Source of the DNA: Emiliania huxleyi CCMP1516
Lineage: Eukaryota; Haptophyta; Isochrysidales; Noelaerhabdaceae
Assembly (NCBI RefSeq): GCF_000372725.1
Contig: NW_005199045.1
Coordinates: 185,261-249,260 of the forward strand
Length of the DNA: 64,000 bases
Direction: 5' to 3'
How positions within the stretch are numbered: position 1 is the first letter of the stretch; every line of letters begins with the position of its first letter. The translations under genes and the position numbers were made by a program. Below, piece after piece: positions 21,265-31,250 of this stretch. A model generated the notes under the pieces. It did no database searches. It was not told the DNA's origin and saw nothing but the letters and a program-made list of their open reading frames with translations.

Positions 21265-22455
21265 CTAGCTAATTCTGGTCTGTTCGTTCGTCTCCTCTGC
21301 CTCTACGGTACGCGGTGGCGGCCCGCTCCACCGGCCCGCCCCTCCTCCTCCTCGCCACATCAGAGGCGAGAGGGCTCCCGCCTGCGCCGCCTGGCGCGCA
21401 ACCAGCTCCTCGAGGTCGAGCAGGTCGAGGTCGCCCTCGCCCGCTGCGGCTTCCGCGTCCGGGCGAGGCTCGAAGACGGGAGTGTAGCCGCGCCGCAGCA
21501 CCCGCTCGAAGTCGAGCCGGCGGAAGAAGCGCGCGCGCCGCACCTTCGCGGGCCCGCCCGCCTCGGGCGAGCCTGCCCGCCGGGCGGGGTCGCGCTGCAG
21601 CAGCGTGCGGAGCAGCGCGCGCGCCGGCCACTTGAGGTGGCGCGGGTAGGCTGGCTCGTCGTACAGGATGGCGCGGCTCATGCGGTGCGGGTCGCGGTGG
21701 TAAAAGGGCGGCACGCCCGTCAGCATCTCGAAGAGCAGCGTGCCGAGCGCCCAGTAGTCGACTGCAGTCCCGTGCCCCGCGCCGCTCAGCACCTCTGGCG
21801 CCATGTACGCGGGCGATCCGCACAGCGACCGCGCGCCGTCCGGCAAGCGCGAGATGCCCTCGCGCGCGAGGCCGAAATCGGAGACGACCGCGTGGCCCTG
21901 CGCGTCGAGCAGGATGTTCTCCGGCTTCAGGTCGCGGTACGCCACGTCTGCGGCGTGCAGCGCTTGCACGGCGAGCAGCACCTCGGCCGTGTAGAGGCAG
22001 GAGCGCGCGAGGGAGAAGAAGCCCTCGCGCCGCAGGTGGTCGTACAGCTCGCCACCGGGATAAAACTCGAGCACCAGCGCGATCGAGCTCGGCGTGGCGA
22101 CGCTCGAGTGCAGCCGCGCGACAAATGGGTGGCGGAGCCGCTGCAGCACGCGCCGCTCGACAATCGCGCGCCGAGCGCCGGTCGGGTCGTCGCTGGCCAG
22201 CTTCATCGCATATGACTGGCCGCCCGGGGCTCGGACGAGCACGACGCGCGCGTGGGCGCCGACGCCCAGGATTCGCACCGGAGCAAAGTCGCCGAGCGCC
22301 AGCTCGAGCGGCGGGTCTGCCGCGGCGGCGCCACGGGCCTCGTCGAGATCCCGCGCGTCGTCGTCGAGGTACTGCGAGTAGTAGCGCTCGTCGGCGAGCT
22401 CGTCTCGCGCCACGCAGCAGCAGCCCGAGCAAAGGGGCATGTACTGCCAAAACAC
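21265..22455 (-). CDS. AGC-like Ser/Thr protein kinase with possible palmitoylated N-terminus
   Basis: Single exon of 396 codons from ATG 22455 (ATG 22440 is equally possible). Complete catalytic domain: Gly loop ILGVGAHARVVLV, Lys in YAMKLA, helix C Glu in AIVERRVL, hinge LVLEFYPGGELYDHL, catalytic loop YRDLKPENILLD, DFGLA, GSPAYMAPEVLSG and DYWALGTLLFEMLTG. The C-tail has the AGC-type extension after the lobe (DFERVLRRGYTPVFEPR). The substrate-loop Thr is followed by LCGSPAYMAPE, as in PKA/S6K relatives. Near the start, CSGCCCVARDE is a likely S-acylation cluster, suggesting membrane association. HRD is YRD, as in many AGC kinases. Its start lies about 100 bp from the lipase-like fragment on the plus strand. 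Confidence 0.9.
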   Translation of the reverse strand: MFWQYMPLCSGCCCVARDELADERYYSQYLDDDARDLDEARGAAAADPPLELALGDFAPVRILGVGAHARVVLVRAPGGQSYAMKLASDDPTGARRAIVERRVLQRLRHPFVARLHSSVATPSSIALVLEFYPGGELYDHLRREGFFSLARSCLYTAEVLLAVQALHAADVAYRDLKPENILLDAQGHAVVSDFGLAREGISRLPDGARSLCGSPAYMAPEVLSGAGHGTAVDYWALGTLLFEMLTGVPPFYHRDPHRMSRAILYDEPAYPRHLKWPARALLRTLLQRDPARRAGSPEAGGPAKVRRARFFRRLDFERVLRRGYTPVFEPRPDAEAAAGEGDLDLLDLEELVARQAAQAGALSPLMWRGGGGAGRWSGPPPRTVEAEETNEQTRIS

Positions 22456-22555
22456 GTCCCCGTTTGGGTTCGCCCTCCCTGGGGGTAGGGACGTGGCCGA
22501 CGAGACGCGCGCCGCCCGGGGCCCGGCGGTCGCATTTCTAATTGGTTGCCCGGAT

Positions 22556-23800
22556 TTAGGGATTTAGGTGGGCTCGCTCCAAGCCAAACGCGGAAGCGCT
22601 CAGCGAGCCGACGCGCTGCTTCTTCTCTGACGGCGGCGTGCTCGAGACGACCGGTCTGGCCGGCACCATCGCGCAGGGCGTCTCAAAGGCGGCCAGTGCC
22701 CTCCCGGCTGTCTCTCGCTCGCACATGCTGCTTCTCACTCCCCTGCTTCCCCTGACTGTCTAGGCAGCTGTGATGATCAACAACTACGGGCAAGGCCCGT
22801 GGATGAAGGATGCCAGCAGCTGCGTGGGCGGCGGGCATCCGTCCGGGGCCCCGTGGACGTGGACCTTCGACCCGTACGCAGACAAGCCCGAGCCAGGGTC
22901 GGCTTTCATGGGTTCCTCGCTCGCGTCTTGCTTCGGCGTGCAGCCGCCCGACTTTCAGCCTAATGCACTCCGGAAGGGCAAGGCTGTCCGTCCCCTGTAC
23001 GTCCTCAACCACATCCTCGACAACAACCCGGAGACCTACGACTTCCGCAACCTGTCGATCCCCGAACCCAAGACTTACGAGGACGTGCGGAACGTGCCGT
23101 GGCCGCCGAAGCCCAACTTGGGGGGGGACAAGATCTCGCCGTGGGAGTACCTGATGCAGTACATGACTTACTGCCAGCGCGCCGGCCAGCCGCTCGTGTG
23201 CACGCTCAAGGGCCTCAAGGTGCTCAACAACCCCTTCTGGGGCACGACGACGGCGCAGGACGATGTGACCCTCACCGTGGTCTGGATCACGCTGCCCATC
23301 ATCTGGGCGCGCCTCTGACTGCCCCCTATACTTCACCCCCTACTTCACCCCTACTTCACCCCTACTTCACCCGCCCCTCCCCCCGCCCCCCTCCCTCCCC
23401 TCCTGCAAGGCGATCGATGTGCGCACGTCGCTCCTCAAACACCCAAAGGCCTGCCCGCCCAAGCTGGCCATCGCCAACTGCAAGATGGCAAGCTACGAGG
23501 ATCACTACAGTGGCAAAGACCCGTTTGGCTGCCTCGGCAACTTCCCGTACTACTTTTCCATCCCTAAGGGGGTCGGCGGCTGGGTCAACGACGTCCTCGG
23601 CAACGTTGGTGTGCCTGGACTCAACGCGCTCGCTGGATGGACAAAGGAGGAAGTTGCCCTTTTCGGCTACCTCGGCGCGCTTCGGCTCGTGACCTCGCTC
23701 TCAGACAACGTCTGGCCTCACGCGCCACGCCCTGATCGTCAACGGCGACGAGGGCACGAAGTACTCGCGCAAGGCCAACTTCACGTGCCTCCTCGAGTAG
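22556..23800 (+). pseudogene. 3' part of a lipase-like (cPLA2/patatin-type?) gene lacking its 5' half
   Basis: The first visible exon begins after an acceptor (ATTTAG, 22550-22555) and reads FFSDGGVLETTGLAGTI, resembling the DGG...TTG catalytic-Asp region of cytosolic phospholipase A2/patatin-type hydrolases. Further exons: 22770-23310 (VMINNYGQGPWMKDASSC, PWEYLMQYMTYCQRAGQPLV), 23410-about 23690 (CLGNFPYYFSIPKGVGGW) and a last exon from about 23701 to TAG 23798-23800 (ALIVNGDEGTKYSRKANF). Exons upstream would overlap the divergent kinase gene, so the nucleophile Ser region is not present. It could be a gene fragment, or a gene whose 5' exons use the same DNA on the other strand. The family call is weak; the exons themselves look coding. 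Confidence 0.5.
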
Positions 23801-24291
23801 ATTTCGAGTCTCGACGCCTCGCGGTCGCTGTCACGCACGGCTCGACGAGAGCCGTGTCGACCGTCGAGGCCCTGTGCATGTCGCGAGAGTACTGGTCTAG
23901 TAGAGAGGCCCTTGCACCCTGTCGTCGGTGCGCAACGTCCTATCTTTTGTTCACGCATGTGTCGCGCAACGTCCGTCCTTTGTTTACGCATGTGTCCACA
24001 GTTTCCCCGCTCTGAGAGGACTTTTGCGGGTCAGCTCGACAGCTGGAGCTGTGTCGCCGGCGCGCGGCGGCCTGCCTCCGGAGGTGTGCCTCTGAGCTGG
24101 ACATTTTGGGTCACTGCGTAACGCCCGTATGCTCGTCGCTGGGCAAGAAAAAAGCGTTTAGGGTTCGTGCTTAAAGGTGTCCATTTCTTTTTCCACAGCC
24201 CTTGTCAGAGAGGTTGGCGCGGAGAAGCTGCTGAGCGCGCTGGACCTGCTGCTGAACGGTGGCCATGTCGGCACACATGGTTCATGCGCAA
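23801..24291. other. Intergenic region
   Basis: Contains a short direct repeat, GCGCAACGTCC, at about 23930 and 23966 and no supported gene. The 3' ends of two converging genes lie at its edges. Confidence 0.5.
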
Positions 24292-26216
24292 TCACGCGCT
24301 GCTCGTGTGCTCGGCGAGGCGGCGCGGCTCCGACTCGGCGGGGGGGTCGTCGACGCGCTCGATGGATGACGCGTCAATGCTCCCGGAAAACCCTGCCGAG
24401 TCGGGCTCGATCCTTGCCGCCTTGAACCGCGAGTAGACAAACCCGGTCGCGTGGCGGCTCGGCATCTCATACTCCGACGCCGTGCCCTCGATGGCGCCTT
24501 CAGCCTGGGCGGAGGTGGTGTAGTCGCCCGCAATTGGGTAGTGGTCGTGCTTGCCGTTGCGTTCCACAGACGGCGTGGCAAAGGATTGGCCTACAGGAAA
24601 CGAGCGCGTCAGGCGCGGCATCACTCTCCTCATTCCGGCGACGGCAGCGCGAGCCGCGTGCCGATGATGCCGTGCGGCCTGTCGCGGGCCGGTGCGTCGC
24701 CGCGCGCGGTGATCCCGACGTCGATCCGGTGCGCCGGCCCCTTGATGAGGCAGTCGTGGCCGGTGTCGCAGGACGGCACGCCCTTCACCGTAACCGTCCA
24801 GTTGCCCAGCTCAAAGGTGGCGCTCGAGTAGTCCATCGCCATCTTGAGGCCGAAGCAGTTCTTCTTGCCGCGGTTGCCGAAGCGGAAGGGGCGACCGACG
24901 CAGGTCCCGTTGATGACTCGCCAGCCAAAGTTGGTTGGATCGAGCTCGGACGCCCAGAACGAGACAGTGGCGAGCTTTTGTGGGGACAGCTGCGCCGTGA
25001 TATGCGCCTCCGTCAAGAAGGTCCCGTTGACCGTCAGCATGCCGTGATGCGCAAAGAAGATTGCCTCCTCTGTCTTGACGTTGACCGACAAGCCGGGCGC
25101 GGACAGGAAGTTGTAGAGCGCGTCGTGGCGGCCGCGAAAGTCCGCAGAGCCTCCAAACGCAAAGTTCACGTACGGGTCGCGAGCTACTTTGCCCGTCGCA
25201 GCCGGGGGGGTCGGGGGAGCGGGGGGGGGCAAGGGGGCAGGGGGGTCCGAGGGGAACGGCGGCATCGGCGGGTAGATTAACGGATTCGGATACGCGGTGG
25301 ACGCCCCGACGTGCTCTTTCTGGGGACAAGGGGCGACGCCCCAGCACCAGTTTGTGTCAGTCTCGCCCCCAACGCAGCCGATGGTCGGTGTGTCCGGCGA
25401 CGGTCGATGTAACCCTGAGCGGCCTGTGCGCTGACCAAGAGCATCGTTCACAGTGCTCAAGGACTTTGGTATGAACCTGACACCAAACTGCTCGTCGTTC
25501 ACATCGATCTCCTGGCAATCTGGATACTTGGTGCACCACAGGTGCTGCTTGTCAAAGCCTTTTGCGCAGCCTGGCGTTGGCTTTGCGGAGGCAGCGAGGT
25601 TGCAGTTCTGGAGCGGCTGTTGCTCCTCGCTCAGGGAGTCGAGCAAGCGAGCAAAGGGCCCCTCTGGGTTGTGCGTGAATAGAGGGCAATCTGTCAGTCC
25701 AGCGTTCGCGGTCACTGTGGGCAGAGCTCGTCGGTCATTTACGAAATAGCTGACTCCGTTGTGATAGCCCGGGCAGCTGTAACTCATGCGGACTCCGGTG
25801 GCACCCCATGCATTTCTCACCGAGTAGTCATTCAAAGTCGCCTTATCAGCGGAGGTCCGCTCCACCCCCGATGATGCTTCGCGTAGGTTTTTCGCGTCGT
25901 CTTTGATGGGAGGGTTTCTCCCCGCCATCGCTATTCCGTTTCCCCACTTGTATGACCACGTCCTGTGCGCGAGATAAAATTGACCGCAATGCGCACGGTA
26001 GTTGTCCCACCACGGGTAGTAAAGGACACAAAATTCAATCGACCTGCCCGTATTGACAGCATATCGCCCGCACACCTCTGCCTGCTCCTCTTCAGACTGA
26101 TCCGAATCCGGGCCCAGCCTCAGCTCTGTCTTCGGAATCAGGGCCTCGCAAATGCCCCGGTTCTCGTTGGCGCACATGTTCAGGTCTTGCTGGCGCGGGT
26201 CCGAACACATGCCTGC

Positions 26217-26263
<47 letters not shown>

Positions 26264-27183
26264 TGTGTGTGTGTGTCTGTGTGTATGTGTGTGTGTGTGT
26301 GTGCATGTGTGCGTGTGTGTGTGAGTGTGTGTGTGTGAGTAGAATGTGAGGAGTCACATACACACACGCCTGCGCAGGTGCTGCTCCTCGGGTCTTTGCC
26401 CCCGCAGGACTCCTGGGTCGAGAGCAAGATGCGCCCTGGCAAGACGTGGCAGAGGCCATGCGGATTCCAGCCGAACGCGTAGTCCGCGAGCGTACCTTTG
26501 CACCTGGTTTCCTGAGGGTTTGACGCTTGGGCAGTTTTGGCGCACTCGTATGACCAGTCTCGATATGGGCCTTCGTAGTAGGAGCCGTCGACAGTATAGG
26601 GGCACGAGTGCGTATTCCGCCAGTCGTCGAGCGTCCTCGTGTTTTCATCGCAGACGAGGCCGTAGTCGTACTTCGAAACGACGGAATAGTAGCACCCCGC
26701 GAGGCCCTTTGCCATCGTGTGGTAGGAATCCCAGTCATTGTCGGTGGCGTCGTTGACGTCAAGGAAGTTCCTAAGGAGCGGCACCAAGCAGGGTGAGAGC
26801 AGCACCGCCGAGAGTCGGCAACGAAAGCCTCGGTGGAGAGAGGACAGGACGGCGGGTGTGAGAGAGCTCTAGAGAGTACACCAGAACTTCGGCTGCCCGT
26901 AAAGGGTCTGCCTGCAGGAGCGGCAGGCGATACACGCATAGCTCCCCTCGGGATACACCTTCATTGTGCCTTCAGCATCGGCCCAGCTTTCCCTTTTCAT
27001 CCCCATTGCGGTGGCGTATGCGCCGTTGCACCCCGGCTGGTGGTCGCTCCACGCGCAAAGCTCGGAACAGTTGACGCAGTTCATGTCGTACCGCGGGGAC
27101 GCGGCGTCCCTCCTGAGGTTCGATTCGACAAGGAAGTCTCCTGTTTGGCCAAGGGAAAGGTGGAGGAGAGACAGCGTCCACAT
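24292..27183 (-). CDS. Secreted Cys-rich protein with root-cap/VWD-like C-terminal domain (4 exons)
   Basis: ATG 27183 gives a signal peptide (MWTLSLLHLSLGQTG). Exon 1 (27183-about 26875) has many Cys (CIACRSCRQTLYGQP). Exon 2 (about 26765-26375) and exon 3 (about 26213-24662) encode a Cys-rich ectodomain and a Pro-rich linker. Then follows a domain reading DPYVNFAFGGSADFRGRHD, LYNFLSAPGLSVNVKTEE and ending HGIIG-QSF, typical of the plant root-cap/von Willebrand D-like fold. The HGIIG/QSF join spans a 71-bp GC-AG intron (24661-24591), and exon 4 (24590-24292) continues with TTSAQAEGAIEG and TGFVYSRF. Intron 2 holds a long TG/CA microsatellite and is bordered by TGCGCAG on both sides. Probably extracellular or cell-surface; ligand unknown. 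Confidence 0.8.
26220..26345. repeat. (TG)n microsatellite inside intron 2 of the root-cap-like gene
   Basis: Nearly pure TG dinucleotides with a few interruptions. On the minus strand it would read His-Thr repeats, but it lies between splice sites. Confidence 0.95.
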
Positions 27184-27597
27184 GGTCAGGGCGAAGGAAC
27201 GGGATCCGGGATCGGGCGACAAAAACTTTGTGTTCCGTAAACCGAATCACGAACATTGTGCCCCCCCCAAAACGTCTTTTCCGCCGAAAAACAGCCAAAA
27301 CTGTTTGTTTCGACCGGGGTGCATCCGTGAATCTTTCCAGCTCAGGCACGCAGAAAGTGAAGGCTACAGCATCCTCGCAGCTTACGTCATGCATGAGGTA
27401 CGAACAGTATGCTAAGAGACTACTTTTTTGTTCTACTTTAGTAGAGATGCGCGCGTTTCTCCAATTGCTGCTACCAGAAAAAGTAGCCGCAAACTGCGTC
27501 AACAAATGAGTCGCATCGCGTGACTTTTCTCATGCCACTGCGGTCTGCGCTGCACGCAGCACGCGCCTCGGCGGTGCGCAGCCATAGGAGAGTCATG
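27184..27597. other. Upstream region of the root-cap-like gene
   Basis: AT-richer than the genes. No second gene seen. Probably holds the promoter of the minus-strand gene starting at 27183; no clear core motif found. Confidence 0.4.
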
Positions 27598-27725
27598 ACA
27601 GAAAGAAAGAGAAGACAGACAAACCCAAACGAGGGATGGGGGGGAGAGGAGGACAGACAGGGTCCCCACCTGCACGAGCAGGATTTTGGAAGGACGATCA
27701 GGGGGACAGGTGGGGCTCTCCTGCT
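27598..27725 (-). mobile_element. 3' tail of a second LINE family
   Basis: Starts with the same GAAAGAAAGAGAAGACAGAC and GAGGGATGG blocks as the main LINE, but the hairpin is different: arms CCCCACCTG and CAGGTGGGG (about 27664-27716). Only the 3' end is present. Confidence 0.65.
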
Positions 27726-27867
27726 CCTGACAAGGGACACGACAGGCTCGCAGCGCGGTGCACGGTGGACTCCCAACTCCACTGGCGGCTCATCTCAGTC
27801 TAGCGACCTGCCTCCAGCTTCTCACTGGCAGTCTCTCGCAACCACAGGCACACTGACACAGGGGTGG

Positions 27868-27963
27868 AGAAAGAAAGAAAGAAATAAAACTGACAACCCA
27901 AGGGAGGGATGGGAGGACGGCACGCCGCCACCACACAGGGATTTTAAGGAGAGGAGTGTGGTG
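27868..27963 (-). mobile_element. LINE 3' end, very short copy
   Basis: Contains the AAAG tail, CCCAAGGGAGGGATGGGAGG and the CACCACAC/GTGTGGTG hairpin, nearly identical to the inverse of 16444-16556, then stops right after the hairpin. Confidence 0.85.
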
Positions 27964-27972
27964 CGCGTGTGT

Positions 27973-28025
27973 GTAAAAAGAAAGAAAGAAAACAGACAAC
28001 CCAAGGGAGGGATGGGAGGACGCGC
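27973..28025 (-). mobile_element. LINE 3' tail fragment directly adjoining the previous one
   Basis: Again AAAGAAAGAAAGAAAACAGAC followed by the GGGAGGGATGGGAGGACG block, truncated before the hairpin. Three tails in the same orientation lie within about 430 bp. Confidence 0.8.
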
Positions 28026-28252
28026 GTGTGTGTGTGGTGTGTGCGGGCCGATCCCTTTCTTTTAGTTGAGCCTGTGTGTGTGCCAGTCCGCGCCAGTCTG
28101 CGCCCTTGTCGTGCCAGTGTGCTGTGAGAGAGGCTTGTGTCCCAAGAATTCTTTTAGTTGCCCAGCGATCCAGCCACTCGTCGTCTCGTCGTCGCGGCCT
28201 GGTCTACCCAGCTCTCGCTTGCGACTCCTCCCGATTTGTCACGCCTCTACAT

Positions 28253-28890
28253 ATGGTCCTGGCCCTCCTCTGCCTGGCCGCGCGGTTGGCGTCTCGGGCC
28301 TGCGCCCCGGCGCGCGGCTTCGGCACGCGCACGCTCGGCGTTGACTTTGGTCTACGCCGCACCGGCCTCGCTGTCTCGGCCGGCATCGCGCCGCTCCCGA
28401 TCGGCATCATCGACGACCAGTCGGCCAACCTGACGGCGGTCGCGGCGCAGGTGGTGCGCGCGGCTCGGTCCGAGGGCGCATCCCAGCTCGTGCTCGGCAT
28501 GCCGTACAACAGCTCGGGCGGCGAAGGCGAGCAGGCGGTAGCCACCCGCCGGTTTGGAGAGCTTCTGGCACGTGAGGCGGCGCCGCGCCCCGTCTACCTC
28601 TGGGATGAGCGCTTCTCGTCAGCGGAGGCGTCCATGCGCGCCAACGCCGGCGACGGTGCCGCACGCGGCCAGGCGCTCCTCTCCCTCGCACCCCCCCGGC
28701 GGCCGCCCCGCTTCGCGCCAGCCCCTCGCGCCCACCGCGTGCCCTCTCGCGCCCGTCCCGCAGTCGATCGACGACGTCGCCGCCGCCATCATCCTCGAGG
28801 AGTTCTTCGAGGGCGACTTCGCCTCCGCCGAGCTCATCGCGCCGCCGCCGGAGGAGAGACGAGGGGTGGGCCTCTTGTATGAGCTAGTCA
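28253..28890 (+). CDS. yqgF: YqgF/RuvX-type Holliday-junction resolvase-like protein
   Basis: Putative RNase H-fold nuclease for Holliday junctions or rRNA processing, of bacterial/organellar type. ATG 28253 gives a hydrophobic/Arg-rich presequence (MVLALLCLAARLASRA) suited to organelle import. Exon 1 to about 28670: LGVDFGLRRTGLAVS (first catalytic Asp), VLGMPYNSSG, VYLWDERFSSAEA (catalytic Glu region). Exon 2 starts after the acceptor CCCGCAG at 28762 with SIDDVAAAIILEEFF, which has the final conserved Asp and the helix of the family. The protein would be about 180-200 residues, slightly longer than bacterial RuvX. The 3' end is not resolved: the frame stays open past 29200 with low-complexity sequence, so another intron or a stop in a different frame is likely. 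Confidence 0.8.
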
Positions 28891-29203
28891 TGGCCTATGA
28901 GCAACGGCCCATGATCAAGTTGATAGGCGCGAGCGCACGCGCGATTGGTGCAGCCGCCGCCGCCGCCGTCGCACGCCGAGGTGCGCGCCGCGATGATGGC
29001 GAGGGCCGCGGCGCAGAGCGGCGGGACGAGCGGCGGCGCGAACGGGCAGGGGGGGAGGAGGCGGAAGAAGAAGAGATAGGTAAAGAGCGGCCGCATGAGC
29101 GCCGCGGTGCTCGTCGGTGCGGGCAGACAGTCTCGCGAGAATGCGCTAATTTTTCCGGCCGGCCGAGACGTGCTCGGGACTCATCAGTCCTCAGAACAAC
29201 AAC
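28891..29203. other. Uncertain 3' end of the resolvase gene and upstream region of the hydratase gene
   Basis: Open but low-complexity (Arg/Gl(u)-rich) in the plus frame; it may contain the last exon of the resolvase gene. No independent gene seen. Confidence 0.3.
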
Positions 29204-30454
29204 ATGTTTTCGAGCCGTCCCGCCGCCTCCTCGCTGGGCCGCCCGGCCGCTCTCGTTGCCCAGCGGCGGCTCAGCACCGCCTCCCCGCTGACGTGCATCC
29301 TCGAGGAGCGCCGCGGTCCGGTCGGGCTCATCACCCTCAACAGGCCAAAGGCGCTCAACGCGCTGTCTCCGACGCTGGTGCGTGAGCTCGTGCAGGAGGT
29401 GAAACGGTTCGACGCCGACCCGGAGATTGGCGCCATCGTGGTCACGGGCTCGGGCGACAAGGCCTTCGCCGCCGGTGCCGACATTAAGGCCATGCAGCCG
29501 CTCTCGTACATGGACATGCACAAGGCGCGACTCTTCGGCGAGCTGGACGAGCTGTCGTCCGTGAGGACGCCGATCATCGCCGCCGTCAACGGGTTCGCGC
29601 TCGGCGGCGGCTGCGAGCTCGCGATGACCTGCGACTTCATTCTCGCCGCGGACACGGCCAAGTTTGGCCAGCCAGAGATCAAGCTCGGCGCGGCACTTTC
29701 GAGACGCTTCCGAGACATTTCCGAGACAGCACATGCTCGCTTGCGACACGCCCACGACACGCCCACGACACGCCCACGACACGCCCACGACACGCCCACG
29801 ACACGCCCACGACACGCCCACGACACGCCCACGACACGCTCACGGACGCGTCCGCAGGCACGATCCCTGGCTTGGGCGGCACGCAGCGCTTCACTCGCGC
29901 GGTGGGCGAGTCGGGCCTAGAGAGCGGAATAACCTCTGTGCTCAAACCAGCGCTCGAGAGGACACGTATGCGGCTGTATCCGGCTGTATGCGGCTGTATT
30001 CGGCCGTATTCAGCCGTATTCGGCTGTACTACGGAGCCCCTTGAGTCGCGCAGTGCTGTGAGTGCACGGCACGATCCTCTGCATTCACCGTGACGTTGGT
30101 GTCTTCCCACGGTAGGGAGGTGTCTAGGGAGGTGTCTAGGGAGTGTCTAGGGAGTGTCTAGGAGTGTCTAGGAAGTGTCTCCCCACTGTAGGGAAGTCGC
30201 GCGCAATGGAGCTCGTCCTCACGGGCGACGCCGGCTGGTGGCGGAGGGCGTTGCCTTGACGGTTCTGAGCGGCGGATCGCTATGCCATCAGGCGACCAGA
30301 TGTCGGCGGAGGAGGCGCGTGAGCGCGGCCTGGTGGCGCGCGTGGTGCCCGCCGATAGATGAGTAAGAGGGATGGAGAGGCGAAGGCGCAGCCGGGCCAC
30401 GGGTGGGGCATTGGCGCGGTGTGAGAGAGACGGGCACGCGGGGGCAGCGGACAG

Positions 30455-30500
<46 letters not shown>

Positions 30501-31017
30501 ACAGGCACGCAGTCTGGTGACACCTTCTGTCAACAGGTGCCCGCCGCGGACCTGCTCGACGACGCGCTCAAGACAGCAGGCAAAGATCGCGGCGCAGTCC
30601 CCGCCCGTCGTTCAATTATTATCGGCTGCTAATGGCTCGTTCTTGTCGCAGGCAAGATCGCGGCGCAGTCCCAGCCCATCGTGGCGATGGCGAAGACGTG
30701 CGCTCTTCACACCTCGAGCCTCCACACCTCTCCTCAGGACACCTCTCCCCCTCACACCTACACCTTTGCTCTCACACCTCCGCTCTTCGCACCTCTGCTC
30801 TCCACACTCTCTGAGCGACTCTCCCCTTCACACCTGTACTCTTCACGCCCCTGCCCTTCACACCTGCAGGTGCGTCAACGTCGCCTTCGAGACGTCGCTC
30901 GCCGAGGGCTTGCGCTTCGAGCGCGCGATCTTCTACTCCACCTTCGCGACGCACGACCAAAAGGCGGGCATGGCCGCATTCGCCGCCAAGGAGAAGCCAA
31001 ACTTCAAGAACGAGTGA
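29204..31017 (+). CDS. ECHS1: Mitochondrial short-chain enoyl-CoA hydratase (7 exons, 284 aa)
   Basis: Hydrates trans-2-enoyl-CoA in mitochondrial beta-oxidation and branched-chain amino acid breakdown. Exons 29204-29687, 29858-29905, 30192-30224, 30292-30344, 30537-30579, 30652-30697 and 30870-31017 sum to 855 bp, exactly 284 codons plus stop, close to the family's roughly 290 residues. ATG 29204 opens a Ser/Arg-rich presequence. The oxyanion-hole segment [11 protein letters not shown], catalytic Glu in [15 protein letters not shown] and second Glu in FGQPEIKLG are intact; [32 protein letters not shown] and the C-terminus [20 protein letters not shown] also match. Four introns are GC-AG, two GT-AG. 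Introns at 30225, 30345, 30580 and 30698 start with bases repeated at the next exon start. Intron 1 holds an 11-bp array, intron 4 a CA run. Confidence 0.95.
29744..29839. repeat. 11-bp tandem array in hydratase intron 1
   Basis: Unit GCCCACGACAC, about 8-9 copies with near-perfect identity, inside the 170-bp GC-AG intron 29688-29857. Confidence 0.9.
30457..30497. repeat. (CA)n microsatellite in hydratase intron 4
   Basis: About 20 CA units within intron 30345-30536. Confidence 0.95.
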
Positions 31018-31250
31018 GGTGGCCGGGGCCTGGCGGCGGCGCACGGAGCGGCGCAACGCGGCTGGCGGCTGCACAGGTCGCTCTCGCGCTGCGGTGGACG
31101 TGGGCGCCACTAGCAGGCCGCGCATCAGAGGGTGATTGGAGCCCTGTACTGACTGGAGAAGCCTGTGAAGAGAGGTGTGGAGGAGTTGCAGTGCGCTACG
31201 TCTCAAATAGGCGCTGTTTTTTGTCAGGATTAAAGTACACATACAAGAAG

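Noticed and set aside
26220-26345. His-Thr and Val-Cys repeat proteins across the TG run
   Set aside because: Simple-sequence translation inside an intron bounded by protein-supported exons.
28253-28890. YqgF gene as recent bacterial transfer
   Set aside because: It has an intron, a targeting-like presequence and the local base composition; plants and algae normally have organellar copies.
29744-29839. CRISPR or regulatory array at the GCCCACGACAC repeats
   Set aside because: Pure tandem array without spacers, inside an intron.
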